Of a DNA stretch of 35,504 nucleotides, positions 1-9,162 are shown piece after piece. Every line of letters starts with the position of its first letter. The stretch's first letter is position 1. The DNA comes from Acanthamoeba sp. SK_2022b (lineage: Eukaryota > Discosea > Longamoebia > Acanthamoebidae): the NCBI GenBank assembly GCA_027943245.1, contig JANDJZ010000521.1:1-35504 (forward strand), given 5' to 3'. The notes under the pieces were generated by a model. That model worked only from the letters and a program-made list of their open reading frames with translations. It did not search any database and had not been told where the DNA came from. The translations under genes were made by a program, and so were the position numbers.

Positions 1-81
1 ACTCACTCGCCTCTCCCTCCCTCCCGCCGTACGCGTGGAGCGAAGCCTGAGACGATGCGTTGCTGTGATGTTGATAATGAG

Positions 82-1179
82 GTTCGACCTCCTGGCCGAG
101 GTGATGCGCGCCTTCACGGAGCACCACAAGGCCGATGAAGGCGACGTCCACCTCAACTGGGTCACGTGGGTCAACGACCCCAAGAAGCTCAGCACCCGAG
201 GCAACATCCTCGCCGAACAGCCCGTCACCTTCCTCATCAGTACTCGTTCGCCATTTTATTTTTATTTTATCATTTTTGATTTTTTTAATCCATTTTTTTG
301 CTCTGGTGATCGCTGGCAGACCTGTCGCAGAGGAACCCACTGAGGTTCGTGGCCGACAAGGCGCCGATCCTGGAGCTGCTCCTCAACTTCAAGGAGAGCG
401 TGCATCGGGTGATCGTGAAGGAGCACAACTCGGACAAGCTCCTCCGCATCGTTTCCCAGTCGGACATGCTCCAGTTCATTCACGCCAACCTCGGCCTGTG
501 CGGCAACGTGCGTGCCCAGCTCCCTAAACACTTACTCGATTCGTGCATGGGCTCACACATAGTGTATGATGCATGGACACGCAGTGGGCCGACAAGCAGG
601 TGAGCCAACTCAAGACCGTGGGCGAGGGCCCGGTCGTCACGGTCAACACGCACACCCGCGCCTTGTTCGCGTTCATCCAGATGCACACGCGGGGCGTCAG
701 CGCCGTGGCCGTGGTGGACAGCCAGGGCATCCTGGTGGGCAGCGTCAGCGTGAGGTGCGTCCAGCGCTGCGCGGCCATGGCGCACACCTCTCGCTAACCG
801 GGGTAACGGCGCACGCTCCGCAGTGACCTGCGGTCGCTGACGCCGACCGAGCTCGGGTCGCTGCAGCTGCCGGTGATGGAGTTTCTCAGCCAGCGCACCA
901 ACGCGCCGTCCACTCCGATCACTTGCTCGGCCAGCTCGACGCTCGCCGACGTCGTGAAGCTGCTGGCGGCTACTCGCGTGCACCGCGTGTGGGTCGTGGT
1001 ACGCCCTGCCCTCCTCCCCCTCGCCAATCACACGCTCGCGTGGCGCGTGGCTCACCGCCCCCCCCCCCGGCGCCCAGGACGAGCCGTGGAAGAAGCCGAT
1101 CGGGATCGTGTCGCTGACCGACATCATGCGCTCCTTCTTCGACCGGGTGGGCGGAGCTGACGAGATCGCCAAGATGTGA
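82..1179 (+). CDS. CBS-domain protein, 5' partial (AMPK-gamma/SNF4-like)
   Basis: Tandem CBS (cystathionine beta-synthase) motif protein, which in known families binds adenine nucleotides and regulates a partner kinase or enzyme. The modelled exons are 82-239, 320-507, 585-754, 824-998 and 1078-1179, and all join in phase. The translation shows repeated CBS signatures: VHRVIVKEHN followed by IVSQSDMLQFIH, then GVSAVAVVDSQG followed by LVGSVSVSDLRSL, then VHRVWVV followed by PIGIVSLTDIM. This order (beta-strand, small residues, S-D-hydrophobic) is typical of Bateman modules. The stop is TGA at 1177-1179. The 5' end lies outside the window; 82 is only the best acceptor I see, so upstream exons are expected. 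The gene ends tail to tail with the F-box/TPR gene. An AMPK gamma subunit is possible, but a generic CBS-pair protein is equally likely. Confidence 0.75.
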
Positions 1180-1348
1180 TGTGCCAGGGAGGGAGGGGGC
1201 AGCGCATAGGTTCAAGACAATTTTTGCATCTTTAATCTCTGTACACGAAGCGAGCACCAGGTCACGGCACGGCGACGGGGTTGCCCTCGTCAGACGGCAA
1301 GTCTGCGTAGAGTAGAGCCTCCTGTAATGGGGAGTGGTTGAGACATCA
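1180..1348. other. Convergent intergenic spacer
   Basis: These 169 bp lie between the stops of the CBS gene (+) and the F-box/TPR gene (-). They must hold both 3' UTRs. I see no gene, and no clear AATAAA on either strand. Confidence 0.6.
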
Positions 1349-3666
1349 TCAGTTCACACGTAAGAAGACAGAGGCAAGGAGGAGAGCCATGCAGCGTACG
1401 GCGTGACGGCCAAGGCGGTCGAGGATGATGTGGACGTCCTCCCGTGCTCGCTTGGTGATAGGGTGGGACAGGCCCATGACCTTTCTGCGCGTGTCCAGCT
1501 CCCTCTGGTGCCACTCGAGCGACTTCTCCAAACCTGCGACAAGCGTTTCCCCGCCCGCGAGTGAGCTCTAACTCTTCCTTCTTAACCAAGGCTATCACGG
1601 TGGCGCACCTTCGACCGACTCTCTGTCCCAGTTCCAGTACATGTAGCTGGCCAGGGGGGGGGGGCAGAGTAAGAGCGTGGCTTGCCCAATCAGAAGCTTG
1701 GCGCAGGAGAGCGGTTTGGGGGGTCATGGCAGATACCCAAACTTCTGCATGATGTCGGCGGCTTGGACGCTCTCGCGGCCAAATATCTTGTCCACCAGCA
1801 CAAGCGACCGCTGCAGGTAGTCGATGGCCTTGGCCTTGTCCTGGTGATGCGTGTCTTCACGCGATGCCTCTAGCCGTGAGCACGCGAACGCACAACCGCG
1901 AATGCTTCCAGAGATTGGGGAGAGAAAGGCACGGCGGTGTACCGGCAAAGATGCCCGCAGAGATGCGGTAGGCCTCGGCCAGCCCGCGCTCGTCGCCCAT
2001 CCTCTGGTACACGGCGGTGGCCTTGTCCAGAAACCGACTGTCGACAATGACCGAATGAATGAGCGTTGCATCTCATGGCAGGCACGCTGGAGGCGTGGAC
2101 AGAGTCAGAGAGAGAGAGAGAGAGAGACTCGTACAGCGCGTTTTGTTCGGCCTCGAGCTTGTGGGCCTGGGCGAGGTGAGTCGAGGTGGTGCATAGGTAG
2201 CCGGCCAACATGCACAGGCAGTCGCCAATGCGGAGGAGGAGCTCGTTGCCCTCATTCTCTTCGATGTGTCGCCGGGAGGTGGTGGCCGCCAGGTAGTTCT
2301 CGTACACACGGATCGACTCGGCGATGTACTTCATGCCCCGCTTGCATATCTTGATCTTCAGTGATGCGCAGCCACGGAACAACTGCGGTCAGTGGGCGAG
2401 TCCACTGTAGCCCGAGGGTAGCCCTGCCATGTACCTTTTCGTCGCGCACGTAGACGAATGTGTTGGACCTGAGTTTGCAGAGGTGGGCCAGGTTGTGGTA
2501 GTCGTCGGCCACCACCAGCGAGCTCTCACTGCGCGCAAGAGAGACGCGTGAGTGGGCGACGTGAGAGACGCAGGCGTCTAACCAACACCGAAGGAACGCA
2601 CCCGTGCAAGGCAATGTCGCGTGAGAGAACTTCCCGCAACAGCGCCTCGGCGTCGACGTGCTTGCCCGCTTCGCCCAGCAGAGCGCCCAGCCTGGTCATG
2701 ATCAATACATGGTGAGTGGCTCGTTGCATCTGCGCTACACCGGGAGGGGGCTACCTGGTCAGCCGCCGAGACACTTCAATCGCCCTACGCATCTGTCTCG
2801 CCTGTTCCTGGCCTGCCCTCAGCTCCCCAGTTCTCCTTCTCTTTGCCTGTTGATGTTGCTCGCCGCCATCGATATCTGCGCTTCCTTTTCCATAGTGTGA
2901 CTCGCTTCTGTCGTCGTCTTCATCGTGACTACTCTGGAGGGGAGGTTGAGGCTCGTGCTCCCACCGCTTGGTCTCCTCGATCTCCCGACGCAGCTTCTCC
3001 GTGTTGATGCATTTCTGGCACTTGCGCGTGTTGTCCAGGAACACTACGAAGCTGGGCTGGGCGCCGCACTGGAAGCACCCCCTCTTCATGAGCGTGATCG
3101 CCAGCTGCCGCCAGCCAAACCGTTTCACGTCGACCCCATCCACCCCCACCGCGACGCGCCAGCAGCCGCCCCCGCCGGCGGCGCCCTCTTGCTCTCCCTC
3201 CTCGTCGTCGGTCCCCACGTGGACCATCGACGCCACCGCAGAATGCCCGGCGTAGCTGGCAGAGACACGTATGACAGTCAGCGCAACGTGCACACACACA
3301 CACGAGTTGATGCGGATCGGAAGAACAAGCCCGTGGGTGGTTAGGGGGGGAGGGCACGCTGTACCGCCGGTGACGATTGTAGAAGGCACGCCACAGGGAG
3401 GGGTCGTCGGCGATGGCGGCGAGCGTGCGACACCCGGCCTCACGCACGGCGCATAGGTCGCGGACGGAGAGGAAGCCAAAGACGTGGAAGATGAGCTCCA
3501 GCGGCAGCTCCAGGAGGGGGAACGGCAGCTGCTCTACAGTCTCCTTTGCTTCTAGTTCTTCCTCTTCTTCAACCTCCCAGCCAGCGACGTATTCTGTCTC
3601 TTCAAAGAAGGCTTGGTCCACGGATAAGACGGGCGAGTTGAGCAGCTCCCAGGCCTTCCGCCACAT
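1349..3666 (-). CDS. F-box / zinc-ribbon / TPR protein
   Basis: Putative SCF-type ubiquitin ligase substrate receptor. Exons on the minus strand, in transcription order, are 3666-3365, 3255-2755, 2691-2602, 2528-2435, 2382-2129, 2037-1943, 1869-1737, 1646-1609 and 1533-1349. All phases agree and give 563 aa. Residues about 51-98 form an F-box (LPLELIFHVFGFLSVRDL, then a conserved DPSLWRAFY). Around residue 160 is a CxxC...CxxC ribbon (CFQCG ... KCQKC), followed by a charged, Lys/Arg-rich linker. The last half is TPR-like helical pairs resembling kinesin-light-chain TPRs (LLREVLSRD, YHNLAHLCKL, AEAYRISAGIF, AIDYLQRSLVL, LEKSLEWHQREL). A 38-nt exon (1646-1609) restores the frame between two TPR exons. 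Exon 5 could start about 24 nt later at another in-phase AG. ATG 3666 is the first Met before the conserved block; an upstream exon is possible. Substrate unknown. Confidence 0.75.
2107..2127 (+). repeat. (AG)n microsatellite in intron
   Basis: About ten AG units lie at the donor end of an intron of the F-box/TPR gene (CT-rich on the coding strand). Confidence 0.8.
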
Positions 3667-4029
3667 TGGTAGAAGAAGGCGATAATTGGTTGCAGGTGGT
3701 GTCTTTTGTGGCAACAGGTAGTGCTGTATTACAGGTGGACTCGCAAAAGAACTGAATGTGTTCGGGCAAAGGGGGCGCATACACAAAACTCCACCGCCTC
3801 ACTTACACCACGCCTCCCCGCATCTCGCCAACCTGCAGTCTCTCCTTCTGCAGCCGCGCACGAGCATCGTAATGCCAAAAGAAAAGGAAATGAAATTATA
3901 GGATAAAACTCTTTGAAAGTATCTGGTTGGCTGATCTGCAGACCATGCCTACGTGGATCGCGCTGATACGCCGAACCAAGTTTATTAATTTTATCTTAAT
4001 TTGTCGAAACTGCCAGGGCCAAACACGAA
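3667..4029. other. Intergenic: F-box gene promoter and FAM32A 3' end
   Basis: This 363-bp gap lies upstream of the F-box/TPR ATG and downstream of the FAM32A stop. The part from 3840 to 4020 is AT-rich compared with its neighbours. I see no convincing TATA box and no gene. A small ORF that continues the F-box frame upstream of 3666 is not supported. Confidence 0.5.
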
Positions 4030-4395
4030 CTATCCCGGACCAACCTTGGGGATGTCAAAGTGGCTCGGTTCCTTCTCGAGTTTGTCGTTGAAGGCCTCTA
4101 TGCGCTCACGGTGAGACTTGCCGGCGAGCTTCTTGATCAGGTCCTTCTCCCTTTGGGCCAGCTTGGCGCGATACCTCTTCTCGGCGGGTGTCAGGAAGTC
4201 CTCATAGCTGCGCACTGCCTTTAGGGGAGGCTCTGCTTCGTCGTCTACATCGGAGACGAGGTTCTTTTCTGTTGTCGCAGTGGTGTCGTCATCTGACGAC
4301 GGGCTGTTAAACAGGTCTCGCTTCCTCTTAGGTCGATTCGTCTCTCCCTTAAGCCGCAGCTTGTCGACCCGCACATACTCGTAGTAATCAGCCAT
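4030..4395 (-). CDS. FAM32A homologue
   Basis: Single-exon gene of 121 aa. The C-terminal half carries the FAM32A signature: a basic helical segment (FLTPAEKRYRAKL), then KSHRERIEAFNDKLE, then the terminal HFDIPKVGPG block. Vertebrate FAM32A ends in a closely similar H-Y/F-D-I-P-K-V motif. FAM32A is a nuclear protein found in the human catalytic (C*) spliceosome, where it supports exon ligation, so a splicing role is likely. The N-terminus has a Lys/Arg run (RPKRKRDLF) compatible with a nuclear localisation signal, followed by an acidic Ser/Asp stretch. The length is close to the usual 110-120 aa, and the ATG at 4395 is the natural start (MADYYEYVRV). It lies between two other minus-strand genes, each with its own spacer. 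Confidence 0.85.
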   Translation of the reverse strand: MADYYEYVRVDKLRLKGETNRPKRKRDLFNSPSSDDDTTATTEKNLVSDVDDEAEPPLKAVRSYEDFLTPAEKRYRAKLAQREKDLIKKLAGKSHRERIEAFNDKLEKEPSHFDIPKVGPG

Positions 4396-4725
4396 CGATT
4401 CTCTTCTCTCTTCCCCTACCGCAGCTCAAGCTGTGCATCTAACGTCCTCCTCCTGGAGCTTCGGTGACTCTAGGTACCGATAGTGCGCTTCCTTCTTGTG
4501 TGTGGTCGCTTGTTCTTGTTGTTCTTCTCTTATGCTGAAACGGACCCGCCTCACGTTCGCTCGCTTCACGGCTCTTTCCCCTACCTGCATTCTTCTCATT
4601 TTTCGGTTTTTCGACCAAAATCATGGGACAGGCCAATCAAACTGCTGCGTTAGCATTTTGTCGTTATCTCTACCTCTCGGTTGCCCTGTGTTCCTTTGTA
4701 CATCTGAACTAATTGAGTAATGAAT
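4396..4725. other. Intergenic spacer upstream of FAM32A
   Basis: These 330 bp lie between the FAM32A start and the stop of the 2H-like gene, both on the minus strand. They should hold the FAM32A promoter and the 2H-gene 3' UTR. The 4500-4620 part is pyrimidine-rich on the plus strand. No gene or clear motif was seen. Confidence 0.5.
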
Positions 4726-5412
4726 TTATAACGTTCGGGGCAAAGAGAAAGACCACAGGGCATTTCGCATCCATAACTGGGGTTGGCCTGCGTGGTGAGC
4801 TTCTTGTCGAAACAGCTCCACCTTCCACTCGATAGGCTCGAGTAGGGCCGCCCGCTTGGCGTCGAGATCGCGCGCCAGGCTGTAGAGCTGCGGCGTTCGT
4901 CCCCTTGTCATCTCACCACCGTAGGCCATGCTGATGTGCAACCGTGTCTTGGGCAGTATCTCCACGCCTCGGACCGCCCTGTTACCGCAGACCTCATGAT
5001 CGTCTTCGCCCTCAATGCAGTTGATCATGTCGTCTGCTAGGCGCTGCATGGCTTCAACGACTCTGGGCGCGCGTACAGCCAGCCCGATGGCCCTATCGTT
5101 GTCGTAGAGTCCTTCTATCCAAGCTAGGGGCAGCCCCGTCCCTTTTCCGTGCGATCCAAGCTCTGTAATCGTTGAGAAGGCGCGTTGCAGAGTGGAGACC
5201 AGCCGTCGCAGGGCGGCAGCGTGGTCCGCTGACTCGTTGGGAAGCGTGAAGAAGGAGGTGAGGGTGCAGTGTGGGAGATAGTCGTGGGCGTCGTTGACGC
5301 ACACAGAGCGGGTCTGTTCGTGGTACTGCTCCAGCAGCGCGTAGTGCTCGCCCTGGGGAACCAGATAGACTATGTATCGAGGCTGCCCTGAACACAGCAG
5401 CCGCTTCAGCAT
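4726..5412 (-). CDS. 2H phosphoesterase-superfamily-like protein
   Basis: Single-exon gene, 228 aa. Two H-x-(T/S) motifs, the hallmark of 2H phosphoesterases, are present: PHCTLTSFF at residues 47-55 (H48, T50) and RLHISMAYGG near residue 160. Together they would supply the two catalytic His and two Thr/Ser residues for cleavage of cyclic phosphodiester bonds, as in RNA ligase-like LigT and cyclic phosphodiesterases. The N-terminal stretch RYIVYLVPQG and the H-C-T-L-T-S-F-F context resemble the N-terminal 2H domain of the UBASH3/Sts proteins, but no UBA, SH3 or phosphatase domain follows. The substrate cannot be told from sequence. It shares a 169-bp divergent promoter with COX19. The family call is fairly safe; the specific activity is not. 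Confidence 0.65.
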   Translation of the reverse strand: MLKRLLCSGQPRYIVYLVPQGEHYALLEQYHEQTRSVCVNDAHDYLPHCTLTSFFTLPNESADHAAALRRLVSTLQRAFSTITELGSHGKGTGLPLAWIEGLYDNDRAIGLAVRAPRVVEAMQRLADDMINCIEGEDDHEVCGNRAVRGVEILPKTRLHISMAYGGEMTRGRTPQLYSLARDLDAKRAALLEPIEWKVELFRQEAHHAGQPQLWMRNALWSFSLPRTL

Positions 5413-5581
5413 GCAGTGCGACAGGAGAACCAGCTCGAGAGGATTTGGGGGGGGGCACCTTCTGCCGTGGCCATGTTGGCTTATCTCGTAATTTCGTGTT
5501 TTTTTTTATTTCTTTTCTTTTTTATTTGAGGAGAGGCGGACGCAACCGTTTTCGTCGAAGAGGACAGCCAAGAGCATCTGA
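5413..5581. promoter_or_regulatory. Divergent promoter, 2H-like gene / COX19
   Basis: These 169 bp separate two head-to-head start codons. They contain a G-run (5447-5456) and a long T-rich tract (about 5498-5527) between the two ATGs. No TATA box was identified. The regulatory role is inferred from position only. Confidence 0.5.
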
Positions 5582-5998
5582 ATGACGTCGCATTCGTTGA
5601 GAAACAAAGCACCACTGGTGTTGCCACCAGAGAAGGGCAGCTTTCCGCTTGACCGCGAGCAGGCATGCTCGGAGAAGGGGAGCATCTACAGGAACTGCTT
5701 GCGTGAGCGTAACAACAATTCCTCAATCTGCCGGCAGAAGGCGAGAGATTACTTCGAGTGCAGAATGGATCAGTGCGTGATAAACCATCTTAAAAGCTGT
5801 TACTTGCAATTCTTCGAGATTAATTTCAACGATTGCGATTAATCTTGTGTTCGTTGCAGCGGTCTGATGGCGCGCGAGCCATGGGACAAGCTTGGTCTGG
5901 CTGACGAGCAGATAGAAGAGCAGGGCGCGCCCATCGAAGTACACACGAAAGAACAGACGGGATGGGTGGCAGGAGCGAAGTACAGGCAGCGGCCATGA
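5582..5998 (+). CDS. COX19: COX19-like twin CX9C mitochondrial assembly factor
   Basis: Intermembrane-space protein for cytochrome c oxidase (complex IV) assembly, imported and oxidised by the Mia40 disulfide relay. Exons 5582-5772 and 5860-5998 give 109 aa. The intron falls in a codon and is essential: reading straight through replaces the conserved tail with unrelated residues. The N-terminal PPEKGSFPLD motif is diagnostic for COX19. The four cysteines are C29, C39, C50 and C60, making a perfect twin CX9C coiled-coil-helix-coiled-coil-helix fold. After the splice, LMAREPWDKLGL matches the COX19 tail pattern (LM...EP..KLG). The length agrees with the family (about 90-110 aa). Its 3' end faces LSM6 across about 105 bp. 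Confidence 0.9.
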
Positions 5999-6103
5999 TC
6001 CATCATGTAATTGAAAACAAAAGATGTACAGCGCTCGCAAAACGCAGAAGCGGTTCGTGTTGAGATGCAGAAGGAAAAGAGGTATGGACAAGATGAAGAG
6101 TAA

Positions 6104-6417
6104 CTATGCGCGCTTGTGCGTCGGTTGGGAGCTGATGTAGAGCACATTGTTGCCGCGAATGAAGGCGTCACCGTATTTGCCCTTGAGCTGCCCATGCACG
6201 TACTCCTCAGTTTGCTCCATGGCAATGTTCATGTAGCCGTCAAGAGCCACCAGAATCCCTGTAGCCGCTCTAGAATTAAAAACGGGGGGGGGGGAAATAG
6301 ATCAAGCGTAGTAGTACCCTGGTACGTCACGCCAGAGTTGAGCTTCACAATGACAGGCCGGCCTAACACTTGCTTCAAGAAATCAGAGGGCGATTTCTTC
6401 GCTTGAGGAGTGGCCAT
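6104..6417 (-). CDS. LSM6: U6 snRNA-associated Sm-like protein LSm6
   Basis: Subunit of the heptameric LSm rings: nuclear LSm2-8 binds the U6 snRNA 3' end, and cytoplasmic LSm1-7 promotes mRNA decapping. Exons 6417-6318 and 6258-6104 give 84 aa, and the join restores YQGILVALDGYMNIA. Sm motif 1 is seen in FLKQVLGRPVIVKLNSG followed by that junction. Sm motif 2 is IRGNNVLYIS. The size and the PSDFLKQ start are typical of LSm6. ATG 6417 was preferred over an in-frame ATG at 6441 because MATPQAKKSPSDF fits family N-termini. It is head to head with the Fcf2 gene (133 bp between the ATGs). Confidence 0.92.
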
Positions 6418-6550
6418 CTTGCTTGTCCTGAATAATACCAATTTCTTTACTTTTTCTCGTGTTTTAAGAAAACTTCATTTTCTTATGGTGGCAAATTGCA
6501 AGATAGAATCCAAACAAACATCCGCTCCGGCAATCACATCACGCGTCAGC
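6418..6550. promoter_or_regulatory. Divergent promoter, LSM6 / Fcf2-type gene
   Basis: This 133-bp spacer lies between opposing start codons of two RNA-processing genes. It is AT-richer than the flanking exons. Shared regulation is an inference from geometry; no specific site is recognised. Confidence 0.5.
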
Positions 6551-7677
6551 ATGGAAGAGGATTTCCTTTCCTTTGGTTCTGTCCAAGAGGACGTAGACGA
6601 GAAAGAGGATGAGCAAGAACAAAGCGAGGAGGATGAGAACGGAGCTGAGTACAACATTGAAGATATTCTCAAGAAGGCCGCAATCACGGTCAAGCGGCAA
6701 CTTGACAAGCTCGAATTGTGCGCGTTTGCGCCTCACCTTTTCGTGCCCAAAAACCCTATCTCTGATGAATTTTCCTTGCTCTTGCTAGAGAATCGGGCAA
6801 GATCTCATTCGACACTGATGCACGGAGAAAGCCTGAGGAAGGGAGCGCCCCAACGCCCAAGAAAGGCCACGACATGTACGTCTCTCACTTTCTGCCCTAC
6901 TCGCCATAGCGTTCTGCTTTGTGCTGGATGCTCGTGCTACCCCGTCTGTGCTCACCCCGCTTGGTCGACGTCGTTGCATTGCTCCAGGCGCCTGGAGAGC
7001 GGATACGAGAAGGTGCGCCTCTATCTCTCGGAGAGGCACGGCGACAAGGAACAGGAGACCGGCATGCCGTCTGCAGTTGACCTGAAGGACAATGTCAAGC
7101 TGCGACGAGAAATCAAGAAGCCGCGCAAGGTATGACGTTCCCCCCTCAGGAGGCAAATCGTTCATCGGCCATATTCGCTCATACTCTCTCGCAACGTGTT
7201 CGTGTACAGGGCAAGGGCAGTAAGGGTAGCGGATGGGGCTACATGAGGGCGCCCAGGATGACCGCGGCCAGGAAGCTGCAGTACAAGGTGATCCTGCTGC
7301 GCTCGCAGCTGGATCCCACGCGCCGCTACAAGCGAATGCCGGAGACGATCCCCAAGGTCTTCCAGGTAATAACTGCGGCCTCCCGCCCCTTCTCTGCTGG
7401 GTTGAACTGGCGATCTCTAGCAATGGCGATTGATATACGCTGCCTGTCGATGCAGATTGGACGAGTCGTGTCTGGCGCCGGCGAGTTCTACTCTGGCCGC
7501 CTGACGCGCAAGGAGACCAAGAAGACGTTGGTGGACGAGCTGCTGGCGGACCGCGAGCTGCGTCTGCGGGCCAAGCGCAAGTACGCCGAGGTGCAGAAGG
7601 ACAGGAACTCGGGTCGCAGCGACTTTGTGAAGAAGCGAAAGCAGGACAGGATGCCCAAGTGGAAGAAGAACATGTAA
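6551..7677 (+). CDS. Fcf2-domain pre-rRNA processing factor (DNTTIP2/TdIF2-like)
   Basis: Nucleolar factor of the small-subunit processome. Yeast Fcf2 is needed for early 18S pre-rRNA cleavages, and the animal homologue is DNTTIP2. Exons 6551-6717, 6789-6875, 6988-7129, 7210-7365 and 7456-7677 give 257 aa with all phases matching. The N-terminus is acidic (EDVDEKEDEQEQ) and unconserved. The Fcf2 domain spans roughly residues 140-235: WGYMRAP, then LRSQLDPTRRYK, then IPKVFQIGRVV, then EFYSGRLTRKE and TLVDELLAD. This order is diagnostic. The tail (KKRKQDRMPKWKKN) is strongly basic, as expected for a nucleolar RNA-associated protein. ATG 6551 opens the acidic region and is the first good start. 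Confidence 0.88.
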
Positions 7678-7983
7678 CTTGTTCCCTCGGTCAGTCTCTC
7701 GTCAACACTCATCCTTCCGTGTTGTTGCTGCCGCACCCCTTTGTGTGCGCTGGCAGGGAAATTGCGCGTGTTGCGTGCTCAACCCCCGGAAATGAGGAGG
7801 CAAACCTCCGGTGACGCGCCGAGAAGGAAAACAAGGGAAAGCCCACCCCTTTGAGATCGTGTCGTTGCACCTGTCAAGGATTAAAGCTATTCATAATCTT
7901 CAGGCCGAAGGATTTGAACTACCTCAAGGCTTACCACAGCACTTCCTCAAAACAAACACGCACTTAATCTAGATCAAATCAAC
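7678..7983. other. Intergenic: Fcf2-type 3' UTR and RMDN-like promoter
   Basis: This 306-bp spacer lies between two genes on the plus strand. AT content rises toward the next ATG (7870-7980). I see no ORF, RNA gene or convincing TATA box. Confidence 0.5.
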
Positions 7984-9014
7984 ATGGCCGAAGAAGTTCC
8001 TCAGGAGGTGTTGTCCAAGGCCGACAGCATGGATGACAACAAGGAGTTCGTGGCGCTCTACGATTTCCTTCAAGAGCAGGCCAAGACCTACCCTGGCAAC
8101 TTCGAAATCACATGGAGGCTCGCCCGCATCAACTTCGACATGTCGTCCGAGAAGCCCGCGCAGAAGAAGGAGTTCCTCCTCACTGGCTTCGCCCTTGCCG
8201 AGAAGCTCCTTACCATGCAGCCTGACAACTGTACGATTCTGTCCATTCATGTGAACCAGTTCTGGCTATCTTTGCGAGCGCATCTGACGCGCTCCATCAC
8301 TGGGCACCACAGACCTCGCCCACAAGTGGTATGCCATCGTGCTGAGCTCCCTGTCTGACTTCCGCAGCACCAAGGAGAAGATCCAAGAGTCGGTCCTCAT
8401 CAAGGAGCACTGCCTCAAGGCCATTGAGCTCCACGGCAAGGGTATGCGCTACTCCCCCCCCCCTCTCCATCCCGTCGCCACGTTTCTCACCTTCTCTCGT
8501 CTTTGGCTCTTCTTTGCTGCAGGCGGTGATCAGACGCTGAACCACTTGCTGGGTCGCTGGTGCTTCGCCGTCGCGAGCATCTCGTGGATGGAGAGGAAGC
8601 TCGCCTCGGCCATCTTTGCCACCCCTCCCGAGTCCTCGTACGAGGAGGCTCTCAAGGTGCGCCTTTACTCTCCTCCTCTCCTCTTTGCTTGTCTCGTCCA
8701 GCCTCCATGCTGACCACACTTCCACGGCTCTTAGTATTTCCTTGGCGCTGAGGGCATCAAGGAGAACGAGGAGTTCCTGGAGAACCTGCTCTGGACTGCC
8801 CACACCTACCACAAGTACGTCGTCCTATCCCGACCTGCTACTCCTGCTACTTCTTCATGGGTGTTGTAGCGGTGAACTCACCGGTGCCGCGTGCAGGCTC
8901 AACAACGTGGCCAAGGCCAAGGAGTACTACGCCAAGGCGGCCGCGGTGAAGCCCAAGAGCTCTTCCGACGAGACCCTTGTGAAGGAGGCGCAGCAGAAGC
9001 ACGCCCGCCTCTAA
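7984..9014 (+). CDS. Regulator of microtubule dynamics (RMDN/FAM82)-like TPR protein
   Basis: Exons 7984-8230, 8313-8441, 8523-8656, 8735-8814 and 8897-9014 give 235 aa. The RMDN/FAM82 family has TPR-like helical pairs; the C. elegans founder RMD-1 binds microtubules, while vertebrate RMDN3 sits at ER-mitochondria contacts. Diagnostic blocks are EITWRLARINFDM, LAHKWYAIVLSS, GDQTLNHLLGRWCFAV, LASAIFATPPESSYEEAL and AKAKEYYAKAAAVKP. The A-T-P-P-x-S-(S/T)-Y-E-E-A-L string is especially characteristic. No N-terminal membrane anchor is present, unlike vertebrate RMDN2/3, so a soluble RMDN1-like form is likely. AATAAA at 9084-9089 lies 70 nt past the stop. Confidence 0.82.
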
Positions 9015-9083
9015 ACGAGCAGCTTCGTCGCTTTGCGTGTTCGGGGGGAGAATCGGAACGGAAAGAATTCCTGCGTTGGCGCA

Positions 9084-9089
9084 AATAAA
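9084..9089 (+). terminator. Polyadenylation signal for the RMDN-like gene
   Basis: AATAAA lies 70 nt downstream of the TAA stop, in an A-rich stretch that ends before the next gene's start. Confidence 0.5.
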
Positions 9090-9162
9090 AACCAAACCGA
9101 AACAAAAATAAATGAAATAACACAGAGCCGCCTGTCTCGCCGAGAGCTCCGGAGGAAGAAAG

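Noticed and set aside
480..1257. Long minus-strand open frames opposite the CBS exons, and similar antisense frames elsewhere
   Set aside because: Antisense shadows of GC-rich coding exons with Arg/Ala/His-rich translations and no motifs.
5773..5842. COX19 reading through to CVINHLKSCYLQFF
   Set aside because: The extra sequence is intron. Splicing at 5772/5860 restores the conserved LM-x-EP-x-x-KLG tail.
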